42,669 nt of DNA from Candidatus Gracilibacteria bacterium S5_H10 (GCA_019248075.1 JAEHHG010000003.1:1-42669); one strand, 5' to 3'; shown: positions 20,109-33,038, numbered from the stretch's first letter. A program made the numbers and translations. The notes: generated by a model not told the origin, from the letters alone.

Positions 20109-20939
20109 ATGTATTGATTACACGAACAACATCTTGATCAGCCAAAAAAACTTTCGTTTTGGCATGAAATCAGAACTTTTGTTTTTTTCTTTGTTGCGGT
20201 ATTTGTTAGTATCTTGGTTTTTACTAATTTGAATCTTTTCGCTTCAAATTTTCGTGCTTTGTTTGCTGAAGAAACACATCCTTCTGCGCCTATTAGCACT
20301 TCTCTTGTTTCTCAAGATAATAATATCGCTTCTCTTGTAGATGTTGCAGAAAAAAATGATATAGAGATCCAATGATTGCTCAAAAATTATCAACAGACTA
20401 CTGAAGTAAATACTTTAACTCCATCTACGGAAGAAGTCCTTCAATCTCATTTGATGGATTATAATTTTTCGTTCAATACTGTTCCTCCGGTAAATAGGCT
20501 TTTAGTTCCTTCTATAGGTCTTGATGTTCCTATTGTTACTGCAGAAAATAAAGATGCTACGGATTTTACCAAAGCTGATTTCAATGAAGAATTAGATCAA
20601 TGAATTGTTAAATATCCTACAACACCTGCTCCAGGAGAAGAATGAAATACTTTGCTTTTTGGTCATACGAGTTATGTTGTACGAAAAGATAATCCTTATG
20701 GGACTATTTTCAAAGATCTTCCTAAACTCAAAGATAGTACATTGATTCAAATCCTTTGGGAATGAAATCTTTATGAATATAAGGTTGTTGACCTTTTTAT
20801 TGTTACACCTAAACAAGTTCCTGCACAATATATGACGTATCAAAATGCTGGTGGAAGCTATATTACGTTGATGGGATGTTATCCGTTAGGAACTGATAAT
20901 AAAAGGATTATGGTCGTAGCGAAACTTATTACTGATTAA
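20109..20939 (+). CDS. Sortase
   Basis: Membrane-anchored cysteine transpeptidase that joins surface proteins to an acceptor or to each other. The 276-aa product has an N-terminal membrane helix (about residues 26-45), a spacer, and a sortase domain with catalytic His186 (F-G-H-T-S), Cys257 (T-L-M-G-C-Y-P) and Arg266 (D-N-K-R-I-M-V). Gly residues at GEEGNT, WEGN and others are TGA; CGA in SYVV-x-KDNPYG fits Trp. ATG at 20109 was chosen because it gives a short cytoplasmic head and leaves room for a promoter divergent from the SbcC-like gene. No sorting-signal substrate was identified in the window. Confidence 0.9.
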
Positions 20940-21273
20940 CTTATCGTTTCTTTCTTTTGGGTGCGCTTCGCCCCAAACCCCGATGTACTTTTTCTCTTAA
21001 TAGAAAAAGTATACAAAAAGATCAAGCCAGATGCAATACTCAGGCTGAATGTTTCTTGAATATATCATCTACCAACTCGTCTCCGTCCCATCCCAACGAA
21101 ATTCGGGATGGGTCCCACTTCGCCTCGTTTCATGGGATTGCTTCGTTATTGGATATATTCCTATTTCGTGGCGTGCATCTGGCATTGTAATCTAGTTGAT
21201 TTTTTTCTAAAACTACATTGTAATTTGTTAGGAAAAGGGTATAGATAGGGCAATCGAAATATAGTTTTCTTAT
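20940..21273. other. Gene-free region with a GC-richer structured element
   Basis: The stretch 20952-21190 is clearly richer in G and C than its surroundings and holds several perfect inverted repeats: TACTTTTTCT (20986-20995) with AGAAAAAGTA (21002-21011), and CCCATCCC (21087-21094) with GGGATGGG (21105-21112), plus a GGG...CCC fold around 20959-20978. No convincing reading frame with host codon use exists (no TGA-glycines in glycine contexts). It may be a repeat element of foreign origin or a structured RNA; no match can be named. Confidence 0.5.
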
Positions 21274-21298
21274 GGACTTTCTTCGAGGAGTCCTTTTT
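21274..21298 (+). terminator. Attenuator-like hairpin before typA
   Basis: GGACTTT pairs with AGGAGTCC-type 3' arm (GGACT/AGTCC plus two G-T pairs) over a loop containing TTCG, followed by five T, only about 26 bases before the typA ATG. Its place in the leader suggests read-through control, or the end of an upstream short RNA. Confidence 0.5.
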
Positions 21299-21323
21299 GC
21301 TTTATAAAGATAATTTTTTTTAA

Positions 21324-23135
21324 ATGACTATTAGAAATATCGCTATCATCGCTCACGTTGATCATGGAAAGACGAGTTTGGTCGACAAATTGCTTACACA
21401 GTCTGGAACTATGAAAATGGCGGAAGATCAGAATCTTATTATGGACAATAATGACCAAGAAAGAGAAAGATGAATTACTATTTATTCCAAAAACACTTCT
21501 GTCAACTACAAAGGAAATGTGATCAATATCATAGATACTCCGGGACATGCTGATTTTGGTAGTGAAGTGGAAAGAGTATTGAAAATGGTAGATAGTGTCT
21601 TGCTTGTGGTAGATGCTTATGAATGACCTATGCCGCAGACGAAATTTGTGCTTAAAAAATCCTTGGAGCTATGATTGAAACCGATTGTCGTCATCAACAA
21701 GATCGACAAAGATACGGCAAGGCCTACATGGGTAATCAATCAATTGTTCGATCTTTTCTTTTCGCTTGGAGCTACTGATGAACAAGCGGATTTTCCTATC
21801 ATCTACTGTAGCGCCAAAGGCGGATATGCATTCGATGACATGAAAGATTTTGAGGAAGCAAGGGAACACGGTAATATTATTCCGATATTCGATATGATAG
21901 AAAAATTTGTCCAACCTGCACCGGATTATTCTGACAAGCCGTTCCGCATGCAGATCGTGAATCTCGGTTATGATGATTTTATCGGAAGGCTTGGTATCGG
22001 AAGAGTCTATGAATGAACCGCAAAACCGTGACAAGAAGTGGTGATTTTCGATAATGATGGAAATAAAAGAAAGGGAAAAATAACAAAGATATTCACTACA
22101 CTTGGGCTTTCTAGGATAGACACTCAAGAGGCGAAATGCGGTGATATTGTTACGATTGCGGGTATCCCGAACATTTTCGTGGGGGAGACTGTTGGTGTGG
22201 AATGATGTGAACCATTCCCTCCGATCAAGGTGGATGCACCTACTTTGACGATGGATTTTCTTGTTAATGATTCTCCGTTTGCCGGCAAAGAAGGAAAGTT
22301 AGTTACCTCAAAAAATATCCAGGAAAGATTACACAAAGAATTACAGACCAATGTTTGATTAGAAATTGATTTCGATAAATGAGGAAACAGATTTGCAGTT
22401 TCTGGTAGGTGAGAACTACATTTGTCAGTTCTTATTGAAACGATGAGAAGAGAGTGATTCGAACTTCAGGTCTCTGCACCACAAGTTATCTTCAAGGAAG
22501 AAAACGGAGAAAAATTGGAACCGATCGAACAAGTTATTATCAATGTCGAAGATGATCTCTCTGGAACTATTATTGATATGGTTGCTAAGAAAAAAGGACA
22601 GATGACGAACATGAACTCGGTGAACGGTATTACTACCTTGGAATTCGAAGTGCCTACTAGAGGACTGCTTGGATTCAGATCTCAATTTATTCTTGTTACC
22701 AAAGGCGAAGGAATCATGTATAGTTCATTCTCTCATTATGGACTGTATAAGGGTGATATTCCTAAGAGAACAACTGGTTCTATGATTAGCCAAGAAAATG
22801 GAAAATGTATGAAATATAGTATTCGAAAGTTGCAGGAAAGAGGAAAGATTTTTATTCTTCCTCAGGCTGCGATGTATGAATGAATGATTGTATGAGAATC
22901 TGCTAAACCAGGTGATATGATGGTCAATCTGACAAAAAATAAGCAACAGACCAATGTGAGAGAAAGTGGAAATGACGAATCGATGAGATTAGAACCTATT
23001 ATCCCGTTGACACTGGAGGATTCACTTGCTTATATTGCAACTGATGAATATGTAGAAATCACTCCAAAAAATATCAGATTGAGAAAAGTATTTCTTACAG
23101 ATTCTGAGAGAAAGAAAAATGGTGTAAAGAAATAA
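21324..23135 (+). CDS. typA: GTP-binding translational regulator TypA/BipA
   Basis: Ribosome-binding translational GTPase related to EF-G and LepA, acting in ribosome assembly and stress adaptation. The 603-aa product is full length: G1 A-H-V-D-H-G-K-T-S (residues 10-18), G2 R-E-R-G-I-T-I, G3 D-T-P-G-H-A-D, G4 N-K-I-D near residue 125, then domains II, III, V and the C-terminal TypA domain with G-R-G-E-L-H-L-S. About twelve glycines are TGA, including the glycine of the G2 loop and one in the GRGE motif. The single CGA (YSI-x-KLQERG) matches a Trp or other aromatic in relatives. It ends in TAA before a strong terminator. Confidence 0.96.
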
Positions 23136-23160
23136 AAAAAAAGCCCGAAAGGGCTTTTTT
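23136..23160 (+). terminator. Rho-independent terminator of typA
   Basis: AAGCCC pairs with GGGCTT over GAAA, with an A-run before and six T after. It can also serve the convergent lipoprotein gene on minus. Confidence 0.92.
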
Positions 23161-23169
23161 ATGTATATA

Positions 23170-23646
23170 CTATGGTACATAGAGTGGTGGTGTTATAACT
23201 TTGAAGGTGTCATTTATTTTTTTTACTGTATATTCGAAAGTGTCCTTTGGTGGCATTTCCTCTTCTGTTGCTCCACAACATGGTCAGAGAACAAAAACAC
23301 TACCATCATTTTTATAAAATTGTACTTTATACTGATATTCATCACCACTTATTTTCGTGCTTTCTATATTATTTACTGGAAGACAGGTTAGTGTAGCTTG
23401 GCAATAGTTCTCTATTATATCGTCATGATCTGTTTCTCTTTCAGGATTGTAGATATTCAAACTTTCCCATATCTCTTTGTCAGTTGTGAAATATTCTAGT
23501 GCTTTAACAAAATTTTGTTTATTTAGATTGTCGAAAAAGCTTGTCAACGTGTTTTGTGCGATTACTGCTTCATCGACCACCTCCTTTTTTGTGCAGCCTG
23601 CAAATATTATAAAGAATATCATAATTATACTTATTGTTTTTTTCAT
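23170..23646 (-). CDS. Small lipoprotein of unknown function
   Basis: The 158-aa product has a signal peptide ending in a lipobox (I-F-A-G-C) at residue 18, so it is probably anchored to the membrane by lipidation. The mature part has the look of a lumazine-binding/DUF4878-like fold (alternating helices then strands; LNKQNFVKALEYF), but that is only an impression. A C-terminal G-P-C-C-G segment, with the first Gly as TGA, carries a cysteine pair. It ends in TAG at 23170-23172, facing typA. Confidence 0.75.
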
Positions 23647-23684
23647 GATGATAACGTCATGGATAAAAACTTACTATGTGTTTC

Positions 23685-24302
23685 TTAATGATTATATTGC
23701 TGTGTAAGGAACATATGTGCTTGATCTGCAGAAATGTCTGGTGAAAGTATCAATATTTCTGAGTTGCCGAAATGAAAATTCATTAATACGTCTTTTCGAT
23801 CCAGTCCGTAATATGTCGTGTAAAGCATTTTACCGAAATCTCCGTGCGTTGTGATCAGAATGTTTTCGTCTTTGTGTTTGTCTTGGATATATGCTAAGGC
23901 TTGTTTCGCTCTTTCCAATAATTGTGGAAACGTTTCTGCTCCTTCCGGATCGAGGAAATAGGTAATGATTTCTGATTTTATGATGTTAGGTGAGCAGAGC
24001 GGTTCTATATCTTTGATTGGTTTTCCTGTCATCATTCAAAAATCACGTTCTATGAGAATATCTAGTTTTTCTGGTGCATCTCTATTTAGTGCTTCTGTAA
24101 TTATTTTGCCTGTGGTGTATGCTCTCTGTAAGGGAGAACTATATGCTTTATCAAAAGCGATATGAGCGTTTTTTATTTTTTTTGCTAGTTGTTCAGCTTG
24201 TTCTTTTCACTTTTCTGTTAATGGCATATCGCGATGTCCGTTAAGGATACCGTTGGCATTGTCTTCGTCCTGTCCGTGTCTGATGATATAGATGTTTGTC
24301 AT
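23685..24302 (-). CDS. Histidine phosphatase (phosphoglycerate-mutase-like)
   Basis: The 205-aa product starts with the catalytic I-I-R-H-G motif (phosphohistidine His at about residue 9), has the SSPLQRAYTT helix, the G-A-E-T acid motif and the second catalytic His in T-T-H-G-D-F. This is the full set of the RHG superfamily; whether it acts as a phosphoglycerate mutase or a general phosphatase cannot be told. Two glycines are TGA, and one CGA (GLD-x-KDV) sits where Trp is common in relatives. It is a free-standing relative of the domain inserted in IleS. Confidence 0.88.
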
Positions 24303-24332
24303 TACTGATATTGAATATAAATATTTGTTGTT

Positions 24333-24923
24333 TTATATTTTTTGTCTTATAAAGATAAGAAATATTGTCAGCATGGTGAAAAAAAATAGTTCAAACATTC
24401 ATGTATTTCAAAAGATGAGTAACATGATAAGTGATCATCATATGATAGTGTAGAGTAGTCATATAGATCGTCTGTATGCTTTTTTATCGTGATTTTGGAG
24501 TGTCGTTATAAAGAGATATAATGAAGCAATCAAACAGATAGCAAAAATTATTGCTGTTACGAGATGAAGTTTTTTTCATAGGGGAAAGTTATTGGTCGCG
24601 GGTATTATTACTGTTAGAATCAATGATATGATTCATCGATAGAGAAGCTTACGTGCTTTCTTATCTTTGAATGAGTCAAGTAGATATAATCTCAAAATAT
24701 AAAAACTCAGCATAGTTCCTATAATAATTCATCGTATGATAAATTGTATTCTATGTCATAATTTGTTTCCTATCATACTCAGTGTATACTCAAATGGTGA
24801 GCCGTTTGTTGCTAATATATAGGTGGAAAGCGGTATTGCTATAATGGCAAACAGAGAAAGATAGACAAGTTGTTTGTCGTGAAGTTTTCTTTCTATAAAA
24901 TGTTCTAGTTTTTTGTAAACCAT
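24333..24923 (-). CDS. Hypothetical membrane protein
   Basis: The 196-aa product has about six hydrophobic helices with short charged loops (LLDSFKDKKARK, LQNHDKKAYR). Eight or so glycines are TGA, several beside CGA (I-W-G-I, Y-W-G-I when read as Trp-Gly). No family recognised. Start at 24923 is just 7 bases downstream of the stop of the next gene on the same strand, so the two are probably cotranscribed. It ends in TAA. Confidence 0.7.
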
Positions 24924-24930
24924 GATACTA

Positions 24931-25347
24931 TTATATTAAGTATTTTTTTATTTTTTTCTGAAATTCGGCATTTAATGCTCCAGGTTTTATTTCTTTACGA
25001 TCTTCACTTTCCTGATGAAGATTGTCTAAATATGCTAGTCTTTTTTTAATACGTGGATCTTTTAAAGATGCTTTTCTTTGTTTTTTCATGAATGGGCCTA
25101 CTTTTGATATTTTTCGTACTTCGACTTTTGATATATCCCCTCATAAATTTTCTATTTGTCAGATAGTATCCAAAATCTCTTTTCTTGTCTTTTCAAAGAT
25201 CTCTTCCGCTGTTCCTGTTAGTTCCAAAGGAGTTTCTGCGTTCTCCTCTTCCAATAGTTTTTTGATTTTATTGGATTTTATTGTAATAATTCTTTTGAAC
25301 TGTGGAATCTTCTTTTCTGGAGTATTTTCTCTTGTTTCTAAAGCCAT
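24931..25347 (-). CDS. Hypothetical charged cytoplasmic protein
   Basis: The 138-aa product is rich in Lys and Glu, mostly helical, with no signal or membrane segment. Three glycines are TGA (DTI-G-QIENL-GG-D). The C-terminal third (KKQRKASLKDPRIKKRLAYLD) is strongly basic, which might suit nucleic-acid or ribosome binding, but no family was recognised. Its stop overlaps closely with the start of the membrane gene downstream. The ATG at 25347 follows the small gene at 25378-25575 by about 30 bases. Confidence 0.7.
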
Positions 25348-25377
25348 TGTTTTTTTGCTGATGATATAAAATTTCCC

Positions 25378-25575
25378 TTAGATGCAGTTGACGTTTAGTG
25401 TCTCTTCTGAAGGATTTTTTGAATGTTTGCCAAGTTCGCTTACTCTTTTTTTTGCAATTTCTGTTTGTTCGATGCTTTTTAATACTTCAGCTAATTCACC
25501 TGCTGGAAGTTTATTGATTTTGAATGTTTTTATTTCCTTTGCTTGTTGTTCAAGATTAAAGGTTTCTTTTCCCAT
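25378..25575 (-). CDS. Small hypothetical protein
   Basis: A 65-aa frame starting 23 bases after the proS stop on the same strand. It is polar and likely helical (NLEQQAKEIKTF, LAEVLKSIEQTEIAKK) and ends in N-V-N-C-I before TAA. No TGA or CGA. No family recognised. Position between proS and two other small genes suggests a shared transcript. Confidence 0.6.
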   Translation of the reverse strand: MGKETFNLEQQAKEIKTFKINKLPAGELAEVLKSIEQTEIAKKRVSELGKHSKNPSEETLNVNCI

Positions 25576-25598
25576 GATGATATTTCAAAAAAAATAAA

Positions 25599-27098
<1,500 letters not shown>

Positions 27099-27176
27099 GT
27101 TTATATATATATAAATAAATTTTGTAGTGATTTTTTATTGAAAAGGGCTTGATTATCAAGGGTATTGGTCTTGATT

Positions 27177-27269
27177 TTAACAAATCCCTTCTCACCTCCC
27201 TTTATCAAGGGAGGAACGTTTAACTAGCTCCCTCCTTGATAAAGGAGGGCTTGGGGGTGGATTTGTTAA
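27177..27269. repeat. 93-bp imperfect palindrome (MITE-like)
   Basis: The ends TTAACAAATCC and GGATTTGTTAA are perfect inverted repeats, and inside them CCTCCCTTTATCAAGGGAGG faces CCCTCCTTGATAAAGGAGGG. The whole element can form a long hairpin around an AACGTTTAACTAG centre. It lies between proS (start 27098) and the gene ending at 27333, and has no coding frame. Such structures are typical of non-autonomous repeat elements. Confidence 0.8.
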
Positions 27270-27283
27270 TAAAAAAAATCAAA

Positions 27284-27315
27284 TAAAAAAACCCTACATC
27301 GCTGTAGAGTTTTTA
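27284..27315 (-). terminator. Terminator of the 102-aa membrane protein gene
   Basis: On the minus strand CTCTACA/TGTAGGG form an 8-bp stem (one G-T pair) over GCGA, followed by a T-run (A-run at 27285-27290). Located 18 bases past the stop at 27333. Confidence 0.7.
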
Positions 27316-27332
27316 TAGTGAAACTCGTTGAA

Positions 27333-27641
27333 TTATTTTTGTCTTTTGAGGAAGAATCCTGTAACAAAAAGAATACCTATTACGATCAAAAGCATTCCAC
27401 CGATCATATTGCGAAGAACATACAGACCAAATATCAAAAGAATAATACCGATGATAGTGAAAATTTTTTCTTCTGTTGTAGATACTTCTCGTCGAGCTCC
27501 GATTTTGCTTCCAATTTCTTTACTTTCAGACTTGATGACTTTAGCTTCTTTTTCGAAATTTTTTGCAAAAGATTTAGCTTTCATTTCTACTGCACTTGTT
27601 TTTGTTGTAGAAGTTTTTTTGATAGGTTTTTTTGCTGGCAT
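27333..27641 (-). CDS. Small basic protein with two membrane helices
   Basis: The 102-aa product has a Lys/Ser/Thr-rich N-terminal half, a short acidic linker (STTEEK) and two hydrophobic helices joined by a tight turn (about residues 60-78 and 81-97), ending in K-R-Q-K. Two adjacent CGA codons before the linker would read Trp-Trp. No TGA. No family recognised; topology suggests a small inner-membrane protein with a cytoplasmic basic tail. Confidence 0.7.
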   Translation of the reverse strand: MPAKKPIKKTSTTKTSAVEMKAKSFAKNFEKEAKVIKSESKEIGSKIGARREVSTTEEKIFTIIGIILLIFGLYVLRNMIGGMLLIVIGILFVTGFFLKRQK

Positions 27642-27751
27642 TACAAATATATGTAAAGGTATAAAAGGTTAACTTAAATATAGAAAATGAAATGGCGTTT
27701 GCAAGTGAATATACGTATATTCTAATTTTTAAAATTCTAAATTCTAAATTA

Positions 27752-30700
27752 TTATAATCTTATCTGCATTTTTGCAAGTGGTTGTTTGACCGCCATTTTA
27801 TTTTTTGATCTGACAAACAATCCAAGTGAAATTATTCTTCTTACTATTTCTATCTCTTCAAGAAGCTTTTTATCAATATATTTTTCTGATCGTAATGGCA
27901 GATGCTCGAGGTGAATAGAATTTCATTCTGTTTTTCCTTGTTGTGTGAATTTTTGTAATTCAAGATAGATATATTCACTGATAAATGGAGCGAATGATGT
28001 ACAAATTTTCAAATAATTTTGTAGGACTTCAAACAAGGTATTGTATGCTGAATGTTTATCTTGATCCATTCCTGAAGCTCGGAATCTTCTTCTTGATCTT
28101 CTGATGAATCGGTTGTTTAATTTTTCTATGAATCCCAATATGAGCTTTGCTCCGTTATCTAAGAGATACTTGTCCATCTCTTGTTCAAATTGCAATCAGA
28201 GATTGTTGAGTTCGGCCAAAATCCATTTATCCAATTCGTTGCTTATTTTTGTTGTCGGCAATTTGATGATCTCTCCAGCAGTTATATCTGTTTTTGTTCC
28301 GTAGAGTTCTTTCCAAAGATTTGCTATCTTTGTTTTGTCATCTATGATGAGAATATGTTTTCCTGCTCCCTGTTTGCATATAGTTTCATATGCAGGGATT
28401 TCTGCCTTGATCTCTACATTTTTATTTCTGTATTCTTTCATAATGTTTGCTATTTCTTCCGCTTTTTTCTTATCTGTTGTATAGATGATATCTGTCTGTG
28501 TTCTTAGAATTTTTCCTAGTTCCTGTTCTGTCTGTTTTCGTGATTTTTCTAGACAATAGACAGTAGTGTCGTCAGCAATCCATTTATCTACTGTTGCATA
28601 CGTTTCGAAAAATTTGTATGCATTTAGAATCGCTACGGTGAAATCTTTGTAAACCTGATCTACCGCTTTTTCTGAGAATCTTACTGGTTCTGCTTTGACT
28701 CCTGGTGAAGAGAGGAGATAAAGTCTGTAAGCATCTGTTCCGTATCTTCCAAAAAGATATTCTGGATCTGGATAATTTTTCAATTTTTTTGACATTTTCT
28801 TTCCGTCTTCAGCAAGAACGAGCCCATTGATGATCACGTTGTTGAAAGAATTTTTTTTCATGACAGCGTTTCCACAGACGTGCATTGTTCTGAATCGTCC
28901 TCTGGTCTGGTCCAATCCTTCGATAATGAAATCAGCAGGATAAACAAATGGTTTTGCCTTTGTGGATTCAAGATTCGAAATTCAAGATTGTCATGCATCA
29001 TGTGTCTTGGATCATGTATCTCAGGTATATCCGCATTGTCAAAATGGCATGGATCATGATTCAAATCGACAGTCCATAACTTCAGAAATCCTACGATATT
29101 TTTTTCAATCTTTATTAAATCGATAGCTGTCGACATATGGTTTATGGAGATCCATCTCAGCTTTTCTCTCGTTGTCTCGATAGCGGACGATAATATTTGT
29201 ATTGTTTGTATTGTAGTCTTGTTTTTTTGTTAAATAATCAAAATCTTTGAATGCTTTTTGAATTAATATGACTGATTCCTTATGTGTTATTGTTATTATG
29301 GTTTTTGTGGCGAATTTGTTGTTGATATCGATAGCATAACTTTTGCATCTTGATATTACATTATCTATTGATTCTCCTTCAGTGGTTAGTTTCTCATTTG
29401 TTGCTTTGCTTGTTGTTAGGTTAGCAATTCGTGGTTTGTCTTGGAGATCTGGAACAATAAGATCTGTTATTCTAAAATCAACATATAATTTTTCGTTGAT
29501 TTGGAAAAGATGCTGTTTCGAAGTATCTTGGATGTATGATTGTATTTCTTTTTTGTCTCGAAGGTCCTGATAAATTTTTTGTATTTCTTGATATTTTTTT
29601 TGGATATCTTTGATGCTATCAGAGAATTCGTTTTCTAAAAATGGTAGCACTGTCTGTAGTGATCTAGAGAGAGGTGTTACGACAATTACTCGGTCATCTT
29701 TTTTTATTGTTTTTAGATATTTACTTACTTTTTCTGCTTGTTCTTTTCATTCTTCGTTTAGATCTGTTTTGCTGTAGCTATCGTGTGTCCATGTTTCATT
29801 GTAGATAGTTCTTCAGTGTCTTAGGATTATATTTTTGGTAATATTTTGTGATCCTGTTCTCGTTCCTTGATAAATTTCTTCGAGTGTTCCACAGACGATG
29901 ATATCTTCTGGATTTTCTGTATTTTCCCGAACTGGTATAGGTGCTCATCGGTATCTATTTCTTGCAAGATTTCGGTCAGGAGCTGTTTTCAATACATCGA
30001 TAAATCTCTTTTTCACTCCTTCAGGGACAAAATCTATACTTTCTGCGTTTGGAACGGTTGTTTTATTTAATTCTGGCTCCTTGATGAATCGGCTGGTCAA
30101 AGCTTTGGAAATCAATGGCGTATCGCATCTTCGGCAATGCGGGTAGGAGTGTTCGTATGATCTTTGTCCGATAAGTTTCTTTTCTTCTTTTAGTCTTTGG
30201 ATAACATCTTTGTTTGCATCATAGACTCTGATTCATTTTCGTTCAGGTACTTCGTCTGTGAATTCTCCGTATTCGTTCACTGGCAAAAATAGCCGATCTT
30301 TGGCAAATTCTCTTGGTAAGAATTGAGCGACTGCGTTAAAATCTTCCATACCGAATGCTGGCGCGATATGTACAATTCCTGTTCCATCTTCGGTACTGAC
30401 GAATTCTCCTGGGATGATTTTGAAAAACTGATCTTTGTATTTTTGGTCTATCTTGCTGCTATTGATGTGTTGGAAGAGCGGCTCATATTTCAATCCTAGC
30501 AATCCTTCTCCTTGGATAGTTTTGATGAGGATATATTCTTCTGGATTTCTGTAATAGCTCTTTAAAAGATTCTCAGCTATGACGAAATATTCTTTTACTC
30601 CTGTATCGTAGACTACAGAGTAGCGGATATGATTTCCTATCGCCAAGAACATATTGCTCGGCAAGGTTCGTGGAGTAGTTGTCCATGCGAGTACGCTAAG

Positions 30701-31828
30701 TTTAGCTGCAGGATCCGTGTGTTCATATATTTTTTTCTCGTAGAGATAGAGGTCATAGAATTGGCTCATGATCTCCATGTCATCATCGACGATTGTATTT
30801 TCTATTTTGACAGCAAACCCTAATGTGTTGTCTGATGTAATGACTTCTGCTCGTACCATCTGCGGCAATTTTTCCGGCTCCATGAGCTTTGGTTCTCCTT
30901 CGATTTCGATTTCAAACATATTGAGATTGAATAATCCTCCGCGAAGGATCTGTTTTACATCTCCTAATGGTTTGATGGATTTTACTTTAACACCTAATTC
31001 TTCTGATATCTCTTTTTGCACTGTTTTTTCTAAAGAATCTCCTTTATCTACTTTTCCTCCTGGACAGACGTATTTTTGTCCTTTTACGCTGTAGTTCATG
31101 AAAATTTTACCGTCGCGTTTGATGATACAGTCGACGACTTGAATATATCCATCGTCAGTTGTTTCATATTTACTGAAATCAAAATTTCGTTGGTTATTTA
31201 CTTTGTCTCGACATAATGGGAATTTGATTGTGATAGCTGGATCTTGTCTAGTTTGGTATCCTTCGTTTACTTCTGCATTGGATAAAGTCGTTGCACAACT
31301 TGGACACATCCATTGCACATTGAATCATTTATATACTAGATTCTGCTTGTACATATTCTGAAATACCCGGGTTACGGATTCCATAAAATCAAGATTCATT
31401 GTATAATATGCATGATCCATGTCTGCTCGTCTTCCGATCCGATCTCAGAAAACTCTCCATTCATCGCTGGTATTGCTGACGGATTTTCTACATTCTTCGA
31501 CGAAATTTTGTACGCCGATCTTGTTTTCTATGTCTTTTTTTCCATCGATACCGAGCAGTTTTTCTACATATTTTTCTACTGGTAATCCATGACAGTCCCA
31601 TCATCGATCTCTGTTTACCTTATATCCTTTCATGGTTTTGTATCTAAGAATAGTATCTTTCATTGATCCAACCAATCCATGTCAAAAATGCGGAGTCCCT
31701 GAAGCGAATGGAGGTCCATCGTATGTGATTGATTGAAATTTTTCTGAACGTTGTTCGAGGGATTTTTCAAAAATCTTGTGCTGTTTCCAATATGCGTTAA
31801 GCTGTTGGTTCAATTCTTTCTGATTCAT
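27752..31828 (-). CDS. ileS: Isoleucyl-tRNA synthetase with inserted Nudix and histidine-phosphatase domains
   Basis: The 1358-aa product, far above the usual 950-1050, charges tRNA-Ile. Class I motifs are intact: H-F-G-H near residue 47 (Gly TGA) and K-M-S-K-K near 1010. The CP1 editing region keeps TTPWTLPSN and [12 protein letters not shown]. Between FPL and WTTTP (about residues 226-370) lies a Nudix domain with box GKVDKGD...[10 protein letters not shown]. Between the GTLEE strand and DLHKPYVD (about 660-880) lies a histidine-phosphatase domain with L-R-H-G, T-E-G-E-S and T-H-K. CGA matches invariant Trp at IGR-W, TTP-W, HC-W-RC, TS-W-F, PD-W-N, RY-W-G, DC-W-FESG, RG-W-F; CGG at SVT-W-VF (31367-31369) and IPV-W (29927-29929). 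The zinc-finger C terminus of E. coli type is absent. Confidence 0.92.
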
Positions 31829-32002
31829 GACTAAACGACTAAACGATAAAATGATCAAACGATGTTTTGTGGTTGAATAGTGAATATAGTAAATCAGCCC
31901 CTGCTTTCAAGTCCAAGGAAGAATTTTTGGGTAAATTATGTTGTATTTTTTTCTAATTTCTTTAGCCTGATTATGTCGTATTTATTTTTTTCTTTTTTTG
32001 TC

Positions 32003-32881
<879 letters not shown>

Positions 32882-32903
32882 ACTGAATGACAAAATGATA
32901 AAA

Positions 32904-32923
32904 GCCCCGCAGAACTGCGGGGC
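32904..32923 (+). terminator. GC-rich hairpin after the native thyA
   Basis: GCCCCGCAG/CTGCGGGGC form a perfect 9-bp stem over AA, flanked on both sides by the direct repeat AAATGATAAAA, without a T-run. A second, weaker hairpin with a T-run follows at 32941-32971 (TTTCCC...GGGGATTTTTTT). One or both probably end thyA transcription. Confidence 0.55.
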
Positions 32924-33038
32924 GATAAAATGATAAAATTTCCCTGAGTTGTTTAGCTTGGGGATTTTTTTAGTTCTTGATTTATTCTATTTTTTTGATA
33001 TAGTATCTGTCCAAAATAGAAAAATAAAAACTCATCAT

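Noticed and set aside
20957-21190. A 78-codon frame in the structured intergenic element
   Set aside because: No start context, no host-type codon use and overlap with inverted repeats; more likely non-coding.
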